DNA of 64,000 nucleotides from CAXRDE01 sp964229355 (GTDB lineage: Bacteria; Cyanobacteriota; Sericytochromatia; UBA7694): positions 25,531 to 89,530 of the forward strand of contig CAXRDE010000003.1 in the NCBI GenBank assembly GCA_964229355.1, in the 5' to 3' direction. This document shows positions 50,755 to 59,201 of the stretch, one piece after another (the stretch's first letter is position 1; each line of letters begins with the position of its first letter). The position numbers and the translations under genes are program-made. The notes under the pieces are model-generated. The model was not told the origin of the DNA. It made no database searches and saw only the letters and a list, made by a program, of their open reading frames with translations.

Positions 50755-51516
50755 ATGCAACATGCAAACCGCCCCGTGTCTGAAATTCGCCAAAAAATCA
50801 ATCGGGTGCAACAGTCTTCTCTGCTGCTGCAAACCACCAGCACCTTAGACGATGTCTACACCTTGCTCAATCAACTGAGCAGCGACGTTTTAGACATGTA
50901 TCCGCATATTGCCTGCCGCACCCAGTGCAACCGCTGCTGCAAGGGCACCTCAATGCCCACCGCCAGCCCTGCCGAATGGGAAATGGTCCACGACTATTTG
51001 ACCCGTTTTTACTCCCCTGAAGACCAGGCCCAGCTGATCGAGCGGGTACGGGCCTATTACAACCCCAACCGCGACGCCTATTGGCAGGTGCACGATACCA
51101 TTCAACAGGCCCCCGATCTGCAAAAGCTGGAGCAGTTTAAAAAAGTCTTGCCCCGCTTAGAAGCGACCCAGTGCCCCTTTTTAGTAGAAGAAAAATGCTC
51201 GGTGTATATGTCACGGCCCGCCAAGTGCCGGGCTCACGGGGCCTTTTTGTTTCAGCTGCAGGACCACGTGCAATTGCATGCCTGTGCCGAAGAAGTGGAC
51301 AAAATGGAAGCCTATTTAGAGCAGCAGGGCAGTCGCAAGGTCACCATTCCCTTCTGGAATCCCTTTGAAGAGAAGATTATTAATAGCTATAACCCCCCGG
51401 GGGCGGTCTCCACGATTCTGCCCATTTGGCTGGTCACCCACATTCAAGACGGGCAATTGGCACCCGAGGCCAATCTCTTGCCCGACTTTGAAGCTTTTCG
51501 CGAGCACGAAATTTAA
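50755..51516 (+). CDS. YkgJ-family cysteine cluster protein
   Basis: The 253-residue cytoplasmic protein has a cysteine cluster CRTQCNRCCKG near residue 59 and a second CSVYMSRPAKCRAHG near residue 148, as in YkgJ (CxxCxxCC) putative zinc- or iron-chelating proteins. Function is unknown. GGAAGG precedes the ATG. No plus-strand terminator with a T-tract follows; the nearby hairpin is oriented to the minus strand. Confidence 0.85.
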   Translation: MQHANRPVSEIRQKINRVQQSSLLLQTTSTLDDVYTLLNQLSSDVLDMYPHIACRTQCNRCCKGTSMPTASPAEWEMVHDYLTRFYSPEDQAQLIERVRAYYNPNRDAYWQVHDTIQQAPDLQKLEQFKKVLPRLEATQCPFLVEEKCSVYMSRPAKCRAHGAFLFQLQDHVQLHACAEEVDKMEAYLEQQGSRKVTIPFWNPFEEKIINSYNPPGAVSTILPIWLVTHIQDGQLAPEANLLPDFEAFREHEI

Positions 51517-51518
51517 GC

Positions 51519-51547
51519 AAAAAAAAAGAACCGATCGTCATCGGTTC
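51519..51547 (-). terminator. Strong rho-independent terminator of a minus-strand transcript
   Basis: On the minus strand GAACCGA and TCGGTTC (51547-51541 and 51534-51528) form a 7-bp stem with a 6-base loop, followed by nine T residues (A-run 51519-51527 on the plus strand). On the plus strand no T-tract follows the stem, so it ends a minus-strand transcript arising in the gap. Confidence 0.85.
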
Positions 51548-51615
51548 AGGGTTAAATTTGGTTAAGTTATTTGAGATTCGCTATATATTAATGTCTTATA
51601 TATCTTATTTATAGT

Positions 51616-51684
51616 CTACAGTACATTGCGGTGCGTTTGCAATAGGTACCATAAAGCGTCTGTTGAATTTTTATTGTTTTTCAT
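51616..51684 (-). CDS. Possible 22-residue microprotein or small RNA unit
   Basis: Within the 428-base gap between ykgJ and the carboxypeptidase gene, a minus-strand frame encodes MKNNKNSTDALWYLLQTHRN plus Val-Leu. It is preceded by AAGGAAGGAATC, whose AGGAA lies eight bases before the ATG. An extended -10 (TGGC-TATAAT at 51782-51777) lies about 90 bases upstream and a strong terminator about 70 bases downstream. The unit could be a microprotein gene, a regulatory RNA of about 250 nt, or both. No family is recognised. Confidence 0.35.
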   Translation of the reverse strand: MKNNKNSTDALWYLLQTHRNVL

Positions 51685-51776
51685 CCTTTGATTCCTTCCT
51701 TGCGGAAACCCGCTAGAAATAAGCCTTCCGGCGTTTAAACCTTGTCATTTACAGCGCTGCTGTATTTGATGATTCT

Positions 51777-51782
51777 ATTATA
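51777..51782 (-). promoter_or_regulatory. Extended -10 promoter of the minus-strand small unit
   Basis: TGGCTATAAT on the minus strand is an extended -10 box in the gene-free gap. With the terminator at 51547-51519 it defines a transcript of roughly 250 nt. Confidence 0.5.
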
Positions 51783-51880
51783 GCCAGAGTAACCCTGGAA
51801 TTAAAAGGGGTTATATCGAATATTTTCGAATATTTTTAACGTATGTGTTATATTTATAGTTTCTTAAGAATAAAGAAACA

Positions 51881-51906
51881 CCCCCATGGGTAGATCCCAA
51901 TGGGGG
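51881..51906 (-). terminator. Hairpin terminator after the M14 carboxypeptidase gene
   Basis: CCCCCAT (51881-51887) and ATGGGGG (51900-51906), with an inner GGG/CCC, form a bulged stem 39 bases after the stop. The minus-strand tail TGTTTCTTTATTC is moderately T-rich. Confidence 0.65.
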
Positions 51907-51944
51907 CGTGATATGTGACGTTTTAATGGCGTCTTAACAGAAAC

Positions 51945-53183
51945 CTAACGAATGCCGGGGGTCTCCAGCAGGGTCAGCAGATGCGGCTGCATGCGACCCC
52001 ACATTTGCTCCACTTCGCCATAGCTGGGGCGGAAGTCATCACCGATTTCCAGGGTCATGGAAATGGCTTTGTGCTGCTCGTAAGCGTAGTCACGGGTGGT
52101 GGCGGTGGTGGGGTACAGAATCTGGGCACTGGTGCCGCCTTTAAAGCCAATGTTTTTAAAGGTGCGGTTAAACAGCTCCTGGAACACCGGGGTGTGCGGG
52201 TTGTCTTCGTAAGAGTAGCCCAAAGGCCACAGCATCATATCGCCGTGGGCGTGCATATCTACAGCCAAAGCAGGCTTTAAGCGCTGGAACATGGCCTGTA
52301 CCACCTGGGTTTCGGGCTCAGAGGCCGGGCGGGGACCACTGTAAATTTGGCTACCGGGATCAGTGACCCCACGCAACCAGCTCGAAGGCACGTTTAAACC
52401 CTGGAAGTTCCAGTGGTTGTCAAAGTTGCGGTTCAGGTCAACGCCAGCGGCATTTTTGCGCTGCCAGGCTTCGCCTTCTTCCACCATCACGCGGCCGTCA
52501 ACGTTCACCATGGGCATAAACACCACGGTGCTATTGTTTAAAATTTGGGTAATGCGGGGATCTTTACCGTAACCTGCGGTGAGCAGGTCCATCAGCTTCA
52601 TCAGAATTTCTACAGGGGCGAGTTCACGGGCGTGAATGCCACCGATCATTAAATACTGGGTTTGGCTATTGCGGTTGGCGCCCACATGCACGGCCCAGAT
52701 ATCGTGGTCGGCACGGCCCTGTTGTTTGCTCACGGTGTCGCCCACGTCTTCTAAGCGCACCAGTTGCGGATATTTTTGGGCCAATGCTTTGATACGTTGG
52801 GTCATTTGCGCATAGGTCATATAACCGTTTGGAAAAGGCGCCCGGGTTTCAGCGGACTGCGATTGAAAAGCTGCGCGTTCAACCTGTACACCCTCTTGTT
52901 GCAATTGCTGCAACTCCTGGGTGCTAACACGGGCTTCCATTTGGCGGGACTCAGGATGGGTATTTAAGATATCTAAGCCTGAAGTGGCCAGGGTTTGATA
53001 CTCTTGTAAACTGTTCCAACGGATGTTGACAATTTCGTGGTTGGTGGTGCTCTGACGGCTGAATTGGGCGTTTAGAGCGGGGGTGTTTTGAAAACCGGGG
53101 GCAGCATTAAAATTACGGGGGGTGGCACAAGCTGTCAAAGTCATGGCAGCAGCCAGCACGGGAAGGGTGAAGCGACGCAACAT
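51945..53183 (-). CDS. M14-family zinc carboxypeptidase lipoprotein
   Basis: The 412-residue protein has a lipoprotein signal (lipobox LTAC, Cys19). The M14 zinc ligands are His184 and Glu187 (GGIHARELAP) and His311 (DMHAHGD), and the catalytic Glu379 is in MTLEIGDD. GVDLNRNFDNHW supplies substrate-binding residues. It resembles carboxypeptidase A/T-type exopeptidases with an N-terminal pro-like domain of about 110 residues. It would trim C-terminal residues from peptides outside the inner membrane. The ATG at 53183 follows AAAGGT; a TTG at 53207 is the alternative. Confidence 0.9.
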   Translation of the reverse strand: MLRRFTLPVLAAAMTLTACATPRNFNAAPGFQNTPALNAQFSRQSTTNHEIVNIRWNSLQEYQTLATSGLDILNTHPESRQMEARVSTQELQQLQQEGVQVERAAFQSQSAETRAPFPNGYMTYAQMTQRIKALAQKYPQLVRLEDVGDTVSKQQGRADHDIWAVHVGANRNSQTQYLMIGGIHARELAPVEILMKLMDLLTAGYGKDPRITQILNNSTVVFMPMVNVDGRVMVEEGEAWQRKNAAGVDLNRNFDNHWNFQGLNVPSSWLRGVTDPGSQIYSGPRPASEPETQVVQAMFQRLKPALAVDMHAHGDMMLWPLGYSYEDNPHTPVFQELFNRTFKNIGFKGGTSAQILYPTTATTRDYAYEQHKAISMTLEIGDDFRPSYGEVEQMWGRMQPHLLTLLETPGIR

Positions 53184-53277
53184 AGATAGTGGACCTTTCA
53201 ATAACAATTAACCATACTTTAACCATTATAGCGGGATTTTACAAAAGCTGACGAAAAATCTTGGCTGGACGTCAACT

Positions 53278-55338
53278 TTAGCTCAACCAGCGGTGGCGAT
53301 TCTCTGCCAACCACTTGCAGGCATCCACGGTAATCAGGGCAAACAGTGGAACACACAGCAACAAAATCTGATGATCCAGGGTAAACTGCCAGGTGGCGTA
53401 TCCCTTGAGCAGAAAAATACCGTGAAAAAAGGTATAAGGCAGCATCCACACCGCTAACATGGCCAACAGCACGCGATAACGGCGATAACGCAACCAGGCA
53501 AATACCGCCAAAAAAAGGGCCATGAGGATTTCAATCATGAGCAAGACCACAATTGGGAGCATATTGTGATGACTGCTTAAGCCATTCATCCAAACGTCCA
53601 GAATGTTTTCCCCATTGGCAAAATGCCACAGGGCCCCCAGACTATCCAGCACAATCAAACAAGCGCCCAGCGCGCTGGCCCCCACAATCTCACCAGGACG
53701 ATGGTATTGTAAAAAGTATTCCCGAATCGACAAATACCGGTAATTGACCGCCTGCTTACCCCGCTGATGCACATCTAAAGAGGCGGGAAAACCCGGCCGG
53801 TCAGAAAACTCATAATTGGCCACCCGTGACACATAATACGTGCTTTCGGGCAAAAAAGACCCATACATCTCGACATTTTTGTACAGACCCGGGCCAATAC
53901 CCACCATCACCAACACCAGGGAAATCAACCCGGACTTTAAACTGTAATACTTGCCCACCCGGCGGGACGCCTCAGGACGCGGATATTGTCGCCGTTGATA
54001 CACCATATCCATGGCCAATAACACCAAAGCCAGCGGTGCAAAGGAAAGGTGTGTCCAGATCAAGAGCAATAAAATGCATCCCCGCAAGAGACCGTACAAC
54101 ACGCTGCCGGTGATCTTACTAAACACCACATAAAAGTAGGCCAACGACAAACAGGCCCCCAACACATCAGGGCGCAACAGGGTGCTTTCTTGAATTAAAA
54201 ACGGATTCACCGCGAGCACGGTGCCCACCGCAAAAGCAGCCCAGGTGCTGCCCAACAGTTTACGGGCCAACAGCATGGCCATAAGGATCAGCAAAAAGCT
54301 GAGACACAGCGACAAGTAGAACACGTGAAACAAAGAGAAACCAAAGATGAAGCCCGTTAACTTAATCAGTAAGGGGTAAAGGGCTCCCTGGGGATAAATC
54401 GCCGAGAAAAAGCCAGTCTTACTCCAGAGGTCCATGGCAAGCGCATGTTGGTAATAATCATGAAAAGGCAAATCCTGTACAGGGCGGGTAAATTGAATCA
54501 GAATTTCTTGCCAGCGCCAGTACAAGGCGGGTAAAAAAACGCCCCATACCAACGGAGCCAGCGGCGGCGGTCGCCGGTGAATCAGGCCGTGCAAGAGCAA
54601 TAGCCCCACCACCGTGATCACCTCTGCCATCAGAATCAATGCCGCCAAATCGGGGCGCAATAAGGTCAAAATATGAATGAGAAGCAAGTGCAGCGTGTTT
54701 AAGCCCAACGCAAGGGAGGAGGAATAATTTAAACAGGTGGTGACAAACCAGCAACCCAGAAAGGGCGCAACCCAGCACAGCACATAAAAAGGCAAATGCG
54801 GCAGATCGTTGACCTTATCGTCGACCACAAAGATCTCTAAGGAGCCAATGGCCCGTTCTGAGGCCTGAGCAAGAGGGTCTGTCTGCAACACCACCTGAAA
54901 CACAGCCTGGTCTTTGATGTAAGGGGTGATGTCAATGCGTTTGCGGGGGTGAGCCTGGCTCTGAAACAACACATGGCGGGTTTGGGTTTGGGGCAATACG
55001 AGTGCCAACGTCGAGTAATTTTGATAGGGAAAAGGACGCTGGGTCTGTGAACGCAGACTGTTTTGTTTGACCACGGCCGGTTGCAAATAGATACGAGACT
55101 GCAGGGGCACCTGAAACTGGTATACCTGCTCCTGCGCATTGCTCTTCAGTATACGTCCATCCAGGGCTTTCAGCGATGAGGACTGATTGCGCTGCGGCGA
55201 CTTAAAAAAGGTTTCCTGGTAATAATGGCCACTTGAGAAGGAATCCGTGCTCCAAAACCCCGCCAGATCTTGGCCATGAAAAATAAGTAGCAAGACCAGC
55301 GAAATAAAGCCCATCAAAAAACTGCTGGTACGCTTCAT
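53278..55338 (-). CDS. Polytopic membrane protein, glycosyltransferase (GT39/PMT)-like
   Basis: The 686-residue protein has an N-terminal helix, a soluble beta-rich region at about residues 30-175, then a dozen or so hydrophobic segments. The loop around LPFHDYYQHALAMDLW with FFSAIYPQGALYPLL recalls the first periplasmic loop of lipid-linked-sugar glycosyltransferases of the GT-C class. This is a fold-level guess. It is coupled to the upstream Rieske gene by an ATGA overlap. Confidence 0.55.
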   Translation of the reverse strand: MKRTSSFLMGFISLVLLLIFHGQDLAGFWSTDSFSSGHYYQETFFKSPQRNQSSSLKALDGRILKSNAQEQVYQFQVPLQSRIYLQPAVVKQNSLRSQTQRPFPYQNYSTLALVLPQTQTRHVLFQSQAHPRKRIDITPYIKDQAVFQVVLQTDPLAQASERAIGSLEIFVVDDKVNDLPHLPFYVLCWVAPFLGCWFVTTCLNYSSSLALGLNTLHLLLIHILTLLRPDLAALILMAEVITVVGLLLLHGLIHRRPPPLAPLVWGVFLPALYWRWQEILIQFTRPVQDLPFHDYYQHALAMDLWSKTGFFSAIYPQGALYPLLIKLTGFIFGFSLFHVFYLSLCLSFLLILMAMLLARKLLGSTWAAFAVGTVLAVNPFLIQESTLLRPDVLGACLSLAYFYVVFSKITGSVLYGLLRGCILLLLIWTHLSFAPLALVLLAMDMVYQRRQYPRPEASRRVGKYYSLKSGLISLVLVMVGIGPGLYKNVEMYGSFLPESTYYVSRVANYEFSDRPGFPASLDVHQRGKQAVNYRYLSIREYFLQYHRPGEIVGASALGACLIVLDSLGALWHFANGENILDVWMNGLSSHHNMLPIVVLLMIEILMALFLAVFAWLRYRRYRVLLAMLAVWMLPYTFFHGIFLLKGYATWQFTLDHQILLLCVPLFALITVDACKWLAENRHRWLS

Positions 55339-55817
55339 GCCTCGCCTCGATAGGGAATAAATAAGTCCTGGGGTTGCACGGGGGCCTCACTTTTTAAAAC
55401 CAATAGCAATTGCTGATTGTGGAGACGCAAGGGCAGCCGTTCAAGGGGCTTGAGTGAAGGTCCCGAGAGCAGGGCACCATCGGCAGCAAAACGACTGCCG
55501 TGACAGGGGCATTGAAAGCCCTGGGTAGCGGCTTGCCAATCGGGCTTACACCCCAGGTGCGGACACACTGCCTTAAGGGCATAAAAGCCTTGAGTGTTGC
55601 GCACCAACCAGGCCTGATAAGCAGCAAAAAAAGTCACAGAGGGCAACGCAAAACCCTGAGGGGCTCCCAATAAAGCCTCTGAGCGCGGGTAGACGTAGTC
55701 CGCGGGCCGCAAGGTCTTCACCAGAAAGATACCCAGACCGGTGGCGCCCAGCCAAAAAACACTGCGAATTAAAAATTCTCGGCGAGAAATGGGCGAAGAA
55801 GATGATGCGTCTAAAAT
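55335..55817 (-). CDS. Rieske iron-sulfur protein with Tat signal anchor, apparent ATT start
   Basis: The 160-residue protein has the Rieske ligands Cys85 and His87 (CPHLGC) and Cys103 and His106 (CPCHGS), with a likely Cys90-Cys105 disulfide as in cytochrome bc1/b6f Rieske proteins. A GTG start at 55721 would leave out an in-frame upstream segment encoding ISRREFLIRSVFWLGATGLG, a textbook twin-arginine signal anchor. That frame is closed by TAA at 55826-55824, leaving only ATT codons (55817 or 55823) as possible starts, with AGGT nearby. Start at ATT, or a sequencing error, must be assumed. No cytochrome b gene is adjacent. Confidence 0.75.
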   Translation of the reverse strand: MLDASSSSPISRREFLIRSVFWLGATGLGIFLVKTLRPADYVYPRSEALLGAPQGFALPSVTFFAAYQAWLVRNTQGFYALKAVCPHLGCKPDWQAATQGFQCPCHGSRFAADGALLSGPSLKPLERLPLRLHNQQLLLVLKSEAPVQPQDLFIPYRGEA

Positions 55818-55831
55818 GGCAATTTACCTGT

Positions 55832-56101
55832 TTACCGGATCAAAATATTGACCAGGACACGGGCCAAAATATCGATACTGAAGGCAGCAAACAAAGGTGA
55901 AAAATCTAACCCCATACGCCCGGTGGGCAAAATCTGACGAAAGGGAGCAAACAAGGGCTCTGTCACCTGCTCAATAAAACGCACGATCGGATGGCTGCGA
56001 TCAATGTTGGGCAGAAACGAAATCACGATGCTGGCCAGAATAAGAAAATGGAGAACACGGGCTGCAATTAGGATCAGCTGGGCAAGGGTTACTGTGGTCA
56101 T
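55832..56101 (-). CDS. YggT-family membrane protein
   Basis: The 89-residue protein has two hydrophobic segments around NIDRSHPIVRFIEQVTEPLFAPFR (split here as a core YggT motif of PL-x-P-R-x-x-P type). The family is linked to cell division or osmotic stress and in cyanobacteria often follows sepF and proC, as here. Fourteen bases separate it from the Rieske coding start. Confidence 0.93.
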   Translation of the reverse strand: MTTVTLAQLILIAARVLHFLILASIVISFLPNIDRSHPIVRFIEQVTEPLFAPFRQILPTGRMGLDFSPLFAAFSIDILARVLVNILIR

Positions 56102-56105
56102 TCCT

Positions 56106-56906
56106 TTAATTTAAACGGGCGCCCAAAGCCTGTGAGCGGCGGGTGGCTGTTTCCACCGTTTTTAACAGCGTGGCGCGCAGTTTATACTCCTCCATAACCT
56201 GGATACCGGCAATGGTGGTACCACCCGGCGAAGTAACCATATCACGAAGCTCAGCGGGGTGTCTATGACTTTCTTGCATGAGTAGAGCAGAGCCTTTCAT
56301 GGTCTGCAACACCAGTTGACGGGCGATGGCACGGGGCAGGCCTTGCAAAACACCCGCTTCAATCATCGCGTCCACCACAATAAAGAAAAAACCGGGACCA
56401 CTGCCACTCAGGCCCGTTACGGCGTCCATGTATTTTTCAGGGACCACCAGGGCCTGGCCTACTGCCGAAAAAATGGCTTCGGCCTGGGCCTGCTGAGCGG
56501 GCGAAACATGTGCATTGCTCGCCAGGGCAGACATGCCTTCGCCAATTAAACTGGGGGTATTTGTCATCACCCGCACGATGGGAGTGCCTTCAGGCATGGT
56601 TTTGGCCAGGCTTTCTAAAGAAACACCGGCCACAATAGAGATCAAAAGGGGAGACTTTTGGGCAGCCACAAAGGGCGCTAACACCTCTGAGACATTGTCA
56701 GGCTTGATGGAGAGCATAACAATCTCAGCATCTAAGAGATCGGCCATGTCCTGGGTCGTGCGAACGCCCGTATCTTCTGCAATCCGCGCCAACTTATTGG
56801 CATTGCGGTCCAGTACGACCACGTCCTGAGGTGCAAACATTTTCTGTGTTACGGCACGGGCAAAGACCTCGCCCATGACACCCCCACCCAAAATGGCAAG
56901 TTTCAT
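56106..56906 (-). CDS. proC: Pyrroline-5-carboxylate reductase
   Basis: The 266-residue enzyme makes proline from 1-pyrroline-5-carboxylate with NAD(P)H. The Rossmann motif LGGGVMGEVFARA opens the protein, VRVMTNTPSLIGEGMSA is in the middle, and the signature DAVTGLSGSGPGFFF with DMVTSPGGTTIAG is near the C terminus. It lies between sepF and yggT with gaps of four bases. Confidence 0.96.
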   Translation of the reverse strand: MKLAILGGGVMGEVFARAVTQKMFAPQDVVVLDRNANKLARIAEDTGVRTTQDMADLLDAEIVMLSIKPDNVSEVLAPFVAAQKSPLLISIVAGVSLESLAKTMPEGTPIVRVMTNTPSLIGEGMSALASNAHVSPAQQAQAEAIFSAVGQALVVPEKYMDAVTGLSGSGPGFFFIVVDAMIEAGVLQGLPRAIARQLVLQTMKGSALLMQESHRHPAELRDMVTSPGGTTIAGIQVMEEYKLRATLLKTVETATRRSQALGARLN

Positions 56907-56910
56907 GGGT

Positions 56911-57447
56911 TTACTTCACGCGAAAGAACAAATCTCTGGCATCACGGTTCAGCCAGGGCTGTTCGGTGCCCAAAGGATTGATGACCACATTGCTGGGTGA
57001 GAAAAGAAAGATGTTTTCACCAATTTGTTTTTGATTGCCGTCCAGCGCATGAGCTGCACCGGCGACAAAATCCAACAGACGCTGGGCCATATCAGGGGTC
57101 AACTCTTTCATATTCATAATCACCGCACGGTGCTCCCGCAAGGATTGCACCACCGCAAGCGCGTCTTCAAAAGACTTGGGCTCAATGATCATGACTTCGC
57201 TCTGGGTTAACACCGAAGAAAGGCCCATCATTTGATTTAAACCCGATGCCTGCTCACGGCGGGTTTCACGCCCGTGACGGGGGGTTACGGGGGCTACGGG
57301 AGGGGTCAAAGGAGCCAGGGCAGGCACTTCTTCACGTTCTGCCACGGCCACTGCGCCTTGCTCTGTTTCTTCAATGCCGTAAAAATCGTCTTCCTCACCG
57401 GGAATTCCGATTACCTGTTTAATTTTATTCCACCATTCGCCGCTCAC
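56911..57447 (-). CDS. sepF: Cell division protein SepF
   Basis: The 178-residue protein begins with a short amphipathic helix (WWNKIKQVIGI) that binds the membrane, then a variable acidic linker. The conserved SepF core runs from about residue 85 to 175 (VMIIEPKSFEDALAVVQSL, VIMNMKELTPDMAQRLLDF). SepF bundles FtsZ filaments and anchors the Z-ring in Gram-positives and cyanobacteria. The start is GTG with a GAGGG site upstream. Confidence 0.94.
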   Translation of the reverse strand: MSGEWWNKIKQVIGIPGEEDDFYGIEETEQGAVAVAEREEVPALAPLTPPVAPVTPRHGRETRREQASGLNQMMGLSSVLTQSEVMIIEPKSFEDALAVVQSLREHRAVIMNMKELTPDMAQRLLDFVAGAAHALDGNQKQIGENIFLFSPSNVVINPLGTEQPWLNRDARDLFFRVK

Positions 57448-57560
57448 GTCAGGCCCTCTTTCTAAAGAAGCAAATCATCAATTTATATTTCAATTCAGTT
57501 CAATTGTTACGTTCATCTTAACACCCGAGATCTCCATCGGGCTGAGATGATGATCACCAG

Positions 57561-59060
57561 TTATTCACGAATCATGCGCTGATCCGTGGGTGCTTTAATT
57601 TGGGGGTGTTTTTTCACATACTCAATGAGCACATCGCGAATAAACTTACCGTTGCTATAAGGTTCTTTTGCCTTTTCAAAAGAAATGGCTTCGTTACCTT
57701 CATACACGTAGGTGGGTGCTGCCACCGTATACCAACGCTTGTCTTCTAAGGGCTTGCCCTGGTAACTCACTGAGGTCACAGTTTTGTCTTTGACGGTATA
57801 CACCAGGCCTGAAAACTGGAGGTTTTTTGACACCCCTAAGCGACTGGCGCTGGTTTGAATGACTTCACGCAAGTCCTTGCCCTGCATTTTAAAGACGGTA
57901 ATGGCGTTATCAAAGGGCATAATCTCGTAAATTTTGCCCACGGTGATAGGGCCTTTGGGTAGGTCTGAACGCACTCCACCGGTGTTCATAATGCCAATTT
58001 CTGTTTTTTGCGTACTGCGCAAAATATCTGCCACAAGACTGCCCAGGGCAAAGGGACCGTTGTATTTGCCATCGGTACTCATGGCATCCAGGGACTCCCC
58101 AATCACCTTGCCCATGGAGGCATTCAACTGGTCACCATAGCCCTTGAGCATGGTCTGAATGGGTTCGGCATCATACGCATCACTCATGAGCTCTAGCCCG
58201 GAACTATAGCTCAGAATCTTGCGGGTGTCCGTATCAAACTTTAGGTCAATACGGCCCACATAAACGCCCATATAATAAGCATGCTGCAACAGCGTGCCCT
58301 CAATGCCATTTGCATTGCCATTTTTAATGACTTTGGCGTGATCCATTTGGGTATGGGAATGCCCCCCAATCACCACGTCCACACCGGGCACCTTTTTCGG
58401 GTAGACTTCATCGTCCCAAATACCCATATGGTGCAAGCTCACCACCAGATCCACCTGAGGACGCAGCTTAGACACCACCCGATTGGCCACCTCAAAGGGG
58501 TTCAAAAGGCGATAGCCTTCGCGATTGGCATTGGCCACCGCTTGCCAGCCGTGCTCACTCATCAGACCAATGACCCCGATTTTCAGGCCCTGAGACTCGA
58601 TGATGTGGTAAGGCTTAAATACCAGTTTGCCCGTGGTGGCATCGACAATATTGGCGTTCAGCACCGGGAAGTTGGCATGGGTCATTTGCTTTTTGAGGTT
58701 GGCCACCCCATTGTCTAAGTCATGATTACCCACGGTCATGGCGTGATAACCCAGGTAGCTCATGCCTTTAATATCAGGTTCGCCCAGATAGAAGTTGTAA
58801 TAAGGGGTTCCCTGAAACACATCACCGGCGTCTAACACAAAGGTTAAAGGGTTTTCACGGCGTACCTGCTGAAAGAAGTGCGACCGACGCACAATGCCGC
58901 CTACTTTTTGATTGAGTTCCACATGTTGAAAAGGCTCCAAACGGTTGTGGGTATCGTTGGTAAAGAGCAGGGTTATGTGTTTTTCAGCAGCCTGTGCTGA
59001 TGCTGTCCAAAAGGCACAGCATCCAAGCGTTAAGGCCGTCAGCAAGCGGGAGTGTTTCAC
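57561..59060 (-). CDS. Exported bifunctional UDP-sugar hydrolase/5'-nucleotidase (UshA-like)
   Basis: The 499-residue protein starts at a GTG with GGAGG six bases upstream and carries a signal peptide ending SAQAA. The metallophosphatase domain has FTNDTHNRL, DAGDVFQGTPY, GNHDLDNG and GGHSHTQMD. The C-terminal substrate domain has GVRSDLPKGPITVGKIYEIMP. Such enzymes release phosphate and nucleosides from extracellular nucleotides. It ends 114 bases before sepF begins. Confidence 0.92.
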   Translation of the reverse strand: MKHSRLLTALTLGCCAFWTASAQAAEKHITLLFTNDTHNRLEPFQHVELNQKVGGIVRRSHFFQQVRRENPLTFVLDAGDVFQGTPYYNFYLGEPDIKGMSYLGYHAMTVGNHDLDNGVANLKKQMTHANFPVLNANIVDATTGKLVFKPYHIIESQGLKIGVIGLMSEHGWQAVANANREGYRLLNPFEVANRVVSKLRPQVDLVVSLHHMGIWDDEVYPKKVPGVDVVIGGHSHTQMDHAKVIKNGNANGIEGTLLQHAYYMGVYVGRIDLKFDTDTRKILSYSSGLELMSDAYDAEPIQTMLKGYGDQLNASMGKVIGESLDAMSTDGKYNGPFALGSLVADILRSTQKTEIGIMNTGGVRSDLPKGPITVGKIYEIMPFDNAITVFKMQGKDLREVIQTSASRLGVSKNLQFSGLVYTVKDKTVTSVSYQGKPLEDKRWYTVAAPTYVYEGNEAISFEKAKEPYSNGKFIRDVLIEYVKKHPQIKAPTDQRMIRE

Positions 59061-59201
59061 TTTCTGCCTCCGTGCAGTGTCACTTCTTCTCGGCTTTGTC
59101 CTGTAGACAGATCGGTGATCCGAACGCATGAGAGAGGGGAGCTTTGTTAAATCAAGGATAACATACGGAGATCCCCTTGCAAAGAACGAAAGCGGAACTT
59201 T

